A model generated the notes under the pieces. It saw only the letters and a list, made by a program, of their open reading frames with translations, did no database searches and was not told the origin of the DNA. Shown here in pieces: positions 62,200 to 64,000 of a DNA stretch of 64,000 nt (position 1 is its first letter; each line of letters begins with the position of its first letter). The DNA lies in contig NZ_JADG01000020.1 of the NCBI RefSeq assembly GCF_000518265.1, positions 62,001 through 126,000 of the forward strand, given 5' to 3'. The stretch comes from Actinomadura oligospora ATCC 43269 (lineage in GTDB: Bacteria; Actinomycetota; Actinomycetes; Streptosporangiales; Streptosporangiaceae). Both the position numbers and the translations under genes were made by a program.

Positions 62200-62589
62200 A
62201 TGCCCGAGGGCCGGCCGCAGGGGATCCCGGGGAGGACGACGCTGCTGCTCGGCGGCGGCGCGACGGCCGCGGCCGGGCTGGTGCTCGGCCTGACGCTGCT
62301 GGTGGGCGGCGGGCCGGGCGGGGACGGTCCCGGCGGGCCGGCCACGCCGGTCACCTCCGCCCAGGTCGGACGGGCGGACGGCCGGGTCACGGTGCCGCCG
62401 GTGGCGGGGCTCGGCGCGGAGGCCGCGACGGCCCGGCTGGCCGAGCGGCACCTCCCGGTGGGCGCGGTGATCAGGGTCCCGTCGTCCCGGCCGTCCGGCA
62501 GGGTGGTGCGCAGCTACCCCGGGGACGGCACGGCGCTGGCCGAGGGCGAGCCGGTCACCCTCTACGTGTCCGCCGGAATGGGCGGTTGA
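62200..62589 (+). CDS. Single-pass membrane protein with one PASTA domain
   Basis: About 129 aa if ATG 62200 is the start; a GTG at 62119 would add 27 Arg/Gly-rich residues. A membrane segment (TTLLLGGGATAAAGLVLGLT) is followed by a Gly/Pro linker and one PASTA domain (VPPVAGLGAEAATARLAERH, VVRSYPGDGTALAEGE, VTLYVSAG). PASTA domains bind muropeptides or beta-lactam-like groups, suggesting a cell-envelope sensor. As the last cassette member, with 130 bp to the previous stop, it could report wall damage to the GTPase system. That link is inference. Confidence 0.7.
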   Translation: MPEGRPQGIPGRTTLLLGGGATAAAGLVLGLTLLVGGGPGGDGPGGPATPVTSAQVGRADGRVTVPPVAGLGAEAATARLAERHLPVGAVIRVPSSRPSGRVVRSYPGDGTALAEGEPVTLYVSAGMGG

Positions 62590-62684
62590 GCCGCCCGCGG
62601 GCCACCGTCCACCAGGGATGATCACGTGACGTGACGGGAACCACACGCGTCCCGGCATAACCAGGGACGGCGCTGCGTTAGGTT

Positions 62685-62700
62685 GGTTGAACTTTCAACC
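62685..62700. promoter_or_regulatory. Palindromic operator candidate before the RutE-like gene
   Basis: GGTTGAACTTTCAACC has perfect 6-bp arms around ACTT. It lies 25 bp before ATG 62726, in the position of a promoter-overlapping repressor site. A TTGA/TCAA pair of this form fits MarR/HxlR-type regulators. No such regulator gene is adjacent. Confidence 0.55.
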
Positions 62701-62725
62701 GTTAGCAGCGAGAAAGGCTTTCGCG

Positions 62726-63349
62726 ATGACCGCCCTGCACCCCGACGTCCGGCCCACCGACACGCTCGCGCTCGACGCGACCGCCCAGGACCTGCTGTTC
62801 CGCGAGGCCCGCACCGCCAACACCTTCGACGCCGAGCCGGTGTCCGACGAGCAGCTCCAGGCGATCTACGACCTGGTCAAGTTCGGGCCGACCGCGATGA
62901 ACAGCCAGCCGATGCGGCTGGTGGCCGTCCGCACGCCGGAGGCCCGCGAGCGCCTGGTCCGGCACATGTCGGAGGGCAACCGGCCGAAGACGGCGACCGC
63001 GCCGCTCACGCTGATCGTCGCCGCCGACACCGGCTTCCACGAGCACCTGCCGACCGTGTTCCCGCACGCCCCGGGCGCGCGCGACGCCATGGAGGCCAAC
63101 CCGGGCCGCGCGGGCATGGCGACGTTCAACACCGCCCTCCAGCTCGGCTACCTCATCGTCGGCATCCGCGCGGCGGGCCTCGCCGCGGGCCCGATGACCG
63201 GCTTCGACGCCGAGGGCGTCCGCGCCGAGTTCCTCAAGGGCACCGGCCACGAGGTGGTCGCCGTCGTCAACGTGGGCAGGCCCGGCCCGGACGCCTGGTT
63301 CCCGCGCAACCCGCGCCTCGGATACGACCAGATCGTGACCGAGGTCTGA
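62726..63349 (+). CDS. RutE-like malonic semialdehyde reductase / nitroreductase
   Basis: 207 aa from ATG 62726. The fold is FMN-dependent nitroreductase of the RutE/HadB group: TANTFDAEPVSDEQLQAIYD near 30, FGPTAMNSQPMRLVAV near 50, GMATFNTALQLGYLIVGIRA near 125, and GFDAEGVRAEFLKGTGHEVV near 150. RutE reduces malonic semialdehyde in pyrimidine breakdown, but no other rut genes are seen. A generic detoxification reductase under a thiol- or quinone-sensing repressor is an alternative, consistent with the palindrome upstream. Confidence 0.87.
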   Translation: MTALHPDVRPTDTLALDATAQDLLFREARTANTFDAEPVSDEQLQAIYDLVKFGPTAMNSQPMRLVAVRTPEARERLVRHMSEGNRPKTATAPLTLIVAADTGFHEHLPTVFPHAPGARDAMEANPGRAGMATFNTALQLGYLIVGIRAAGLAAGPMTGFDAEGVRAEFLKGTGHEVVAVVNVGRPGPDAWFPRNPRLGYDQIVTEV

Positions 63350-63490
63350 CCGGCGGGCGCCTACGTCCCGGACATGTCAGGCCCGTCCGTTGACGGTCTC
63401 CACCGGACGTCCTAGGTTGCGAGGGACCGACCGGCCGGACGTGCTCCGGCACCCCCGGCCGGACGTCCACCCAGGACGCCGGGAGGCCCC

Positions 63491-64000
63491 ATGCCCGCCG
63501 TGGAGACCGTGCGCGGCCCGGTCGACGTCGCCGACCTCGGCCGGACGTACATGCACGAGCACGTCTTCGTCCTGGACGACTACCACCAGCGCAACTACGG
63601 CGCCGGGGACTGGTGGGACGAGGAGGAGCGGGTCGCCGACGCGGTCGCCAAGCTGACCGCGCTCACCGAGAGCGGGGTCACCGCGATCGCCGACCCGACG
63701 GTGTGGGGACTCGGCCGGTACATCCCGCGCATCCAGCGGATCGCCGACCTGGTCCCCGGGCTGCGCATCATCGTCGCGACCGGGCTCTACACCTACGCCG
63801 ACCTGCCGTTCCCGCTGCACTACCGGGGGCCGGGCACGATCCTCGGCGGGCCCGATCCGCTCGTCGCCGACTTCGTCCGCGACCTCACCGAGGGCATCGC
63901 GGACACCGGCGTGAGGGCCGCCTTCCTCAAGTGCGCGGTGGACGAGCCCGGACTCACGCCCGGCGTCGAGCGGGTGCTGCGGGCGGTCGCCGCCGCGCAC
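63491..64000 (+). CDS. Phosphotriesterase-family metal hydrolase, N-terminal part (3' truncated by window)
   Basis: ATG 63491 opens a frame continuing past base 64000 (170 codons seen). It has the metal-binding MHEHVFV near residue 21, then TALTESGVTAIADPTVWGLG and IIVATGLYTYADLP, matching the phosphotriesterase-related / PhnP-like TIM-barrel amidohydrolases. An Asp/Glu-rich insertion (AGDWWDEEERVADAV) lies after the HxH. The carboxylated Lys (FLKCAVDEPG) is visible near 148. Later His and Asp ligands are outside the window. Lactonase or phosphotriesterase activity is the family expectation. Confidence 0.88.
   Translation, partial: MPAVETVRGPVDVADLGRTYMHEHVFVLDDYHQRNYGAGDWWDEEERVADAVAKLTALTESGVTAIADPTVWGLGRYIPRIQRIADLVPGLRIIVATGLYTYADLPFPLHYRGPGTILGGPDPLVADFVRDLTEGIADTGVRAAFLKCAVDEPGLTPGVERVLRAVAAAH

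Noticed and set aside
1..64000. rRNA or tRNA genes, CRISPR arrays, insertion sequences or integrase genes
   Set aside because: No clover-leaf, rRNA-like conserved stretch, regularly spaced repeat series, transposase or recombinase motif was found. The only long repeats are within NRPS modules.

Overview
This 64 kb window comes from a very GC-rich actinomycete chromosome. Signs are the strong G/C bias at third codon positions, frequent GTG starts, a LuxR regulator, an Mkl/MceG-type ATPase, paired streptogrisin-type proteases, NRPS and cyclodipeptide synthase genes, and a lidless Hsp70/GrpE/GTPase cassette. Gene types suggest Streptosporangiales or Streptomyces relatives, but I cannot fix the genus from sequence alone.

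Layout. About 1-6.9 kb holds the 3' part of a LuxR regulator and ordinary metabolic genes: a dihydrodipicolinate-reductase-like enzyme, an SDR, a small zinc-finger-like protein, a patatin-like hydrolase, an ornithine-cyclodeaminase-family enzyme and an MceG-like ATPase. About 7.0-9.7 kb holds two paralogous secreted S1 proteases with a shared 5' leader. About 9.7-36.3 kb is a minus-strand NRPS operon. It reads, in order of transcription: a possible 58-aa ORF, a stand-alone adenylation (A) protein, three NRPS genes (C-A-T-E-C-[A remnant]-T-C-A-T-E; C-A-T-C-A-T-E; C-A-T-TE), mbtH, a GNAT acetyltransferase and a type II thioesterase. From the first NRPS gene onward, consecutive genes overlap by 1-8 bp. 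Diverging from it are sbnA- and sbnB-like genes that should make L-2,3-diaminopropionate (Dap). About 40.3-43.3 kb is a compact cyclodipeptide cluster: an AlbC-type synthase, a P450 and two cyclic-dipeptide-oxidase subunits. A divergent MFS exporter/MarR pair follows. About 45.2-51.0 kb holds acyl-CoA metabolism genes, an ADP-ribosylglycohydrolase, a PPOX/F420-type flavoprotein, and a divergent class II aldolase/PfkB kinase pair. About 51.4-62.6 kb is a seven-gene plus-strand cassette: GrpE, lidless Hsp70, a large beta-rich protein, a zinc-ribbon GTPase, a GAP1-type protein, a membrane GTPase and a PASTA protein. A RutE-like nitroreductase and a truncated phosphotriesterase-family gene end the window.

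The most striking observation is an adenylation domain that appears to be split between two proteins. NRPS module 2 has a condensation domain followed only by the A9-A10 end of an A domain (LPEPMVP, NGKVDTKAL) and then a carrier domain; the A1-A8 core is missing. The separate A protein at the head of the operon carries the A3-A8 core and stops just after A8, without A9 or the A10 lysine. The two pieces are complementary at one point. The pocket read from the separate protein (D-I-W-E-I-T-A-D-D) looks like a diamino-acid pocket, which fits the adjacent Dap genes. The line is predicted to make a hexapeptide of the form X1(D)-Dap-Thr(D)-X4-Thr(D)-X6, with the N-terminus possibly acylated by an EntF-like first condensation domain. 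Substrate codes were read by hand against GrsA numbering and are provisional.

The second system worth attention is the Hsp70/double-GTPase cassette. It resembles predicted NTP-driven conflict systems of multicellular actinobacteria whose biochemistry is, as far as I know, little described.
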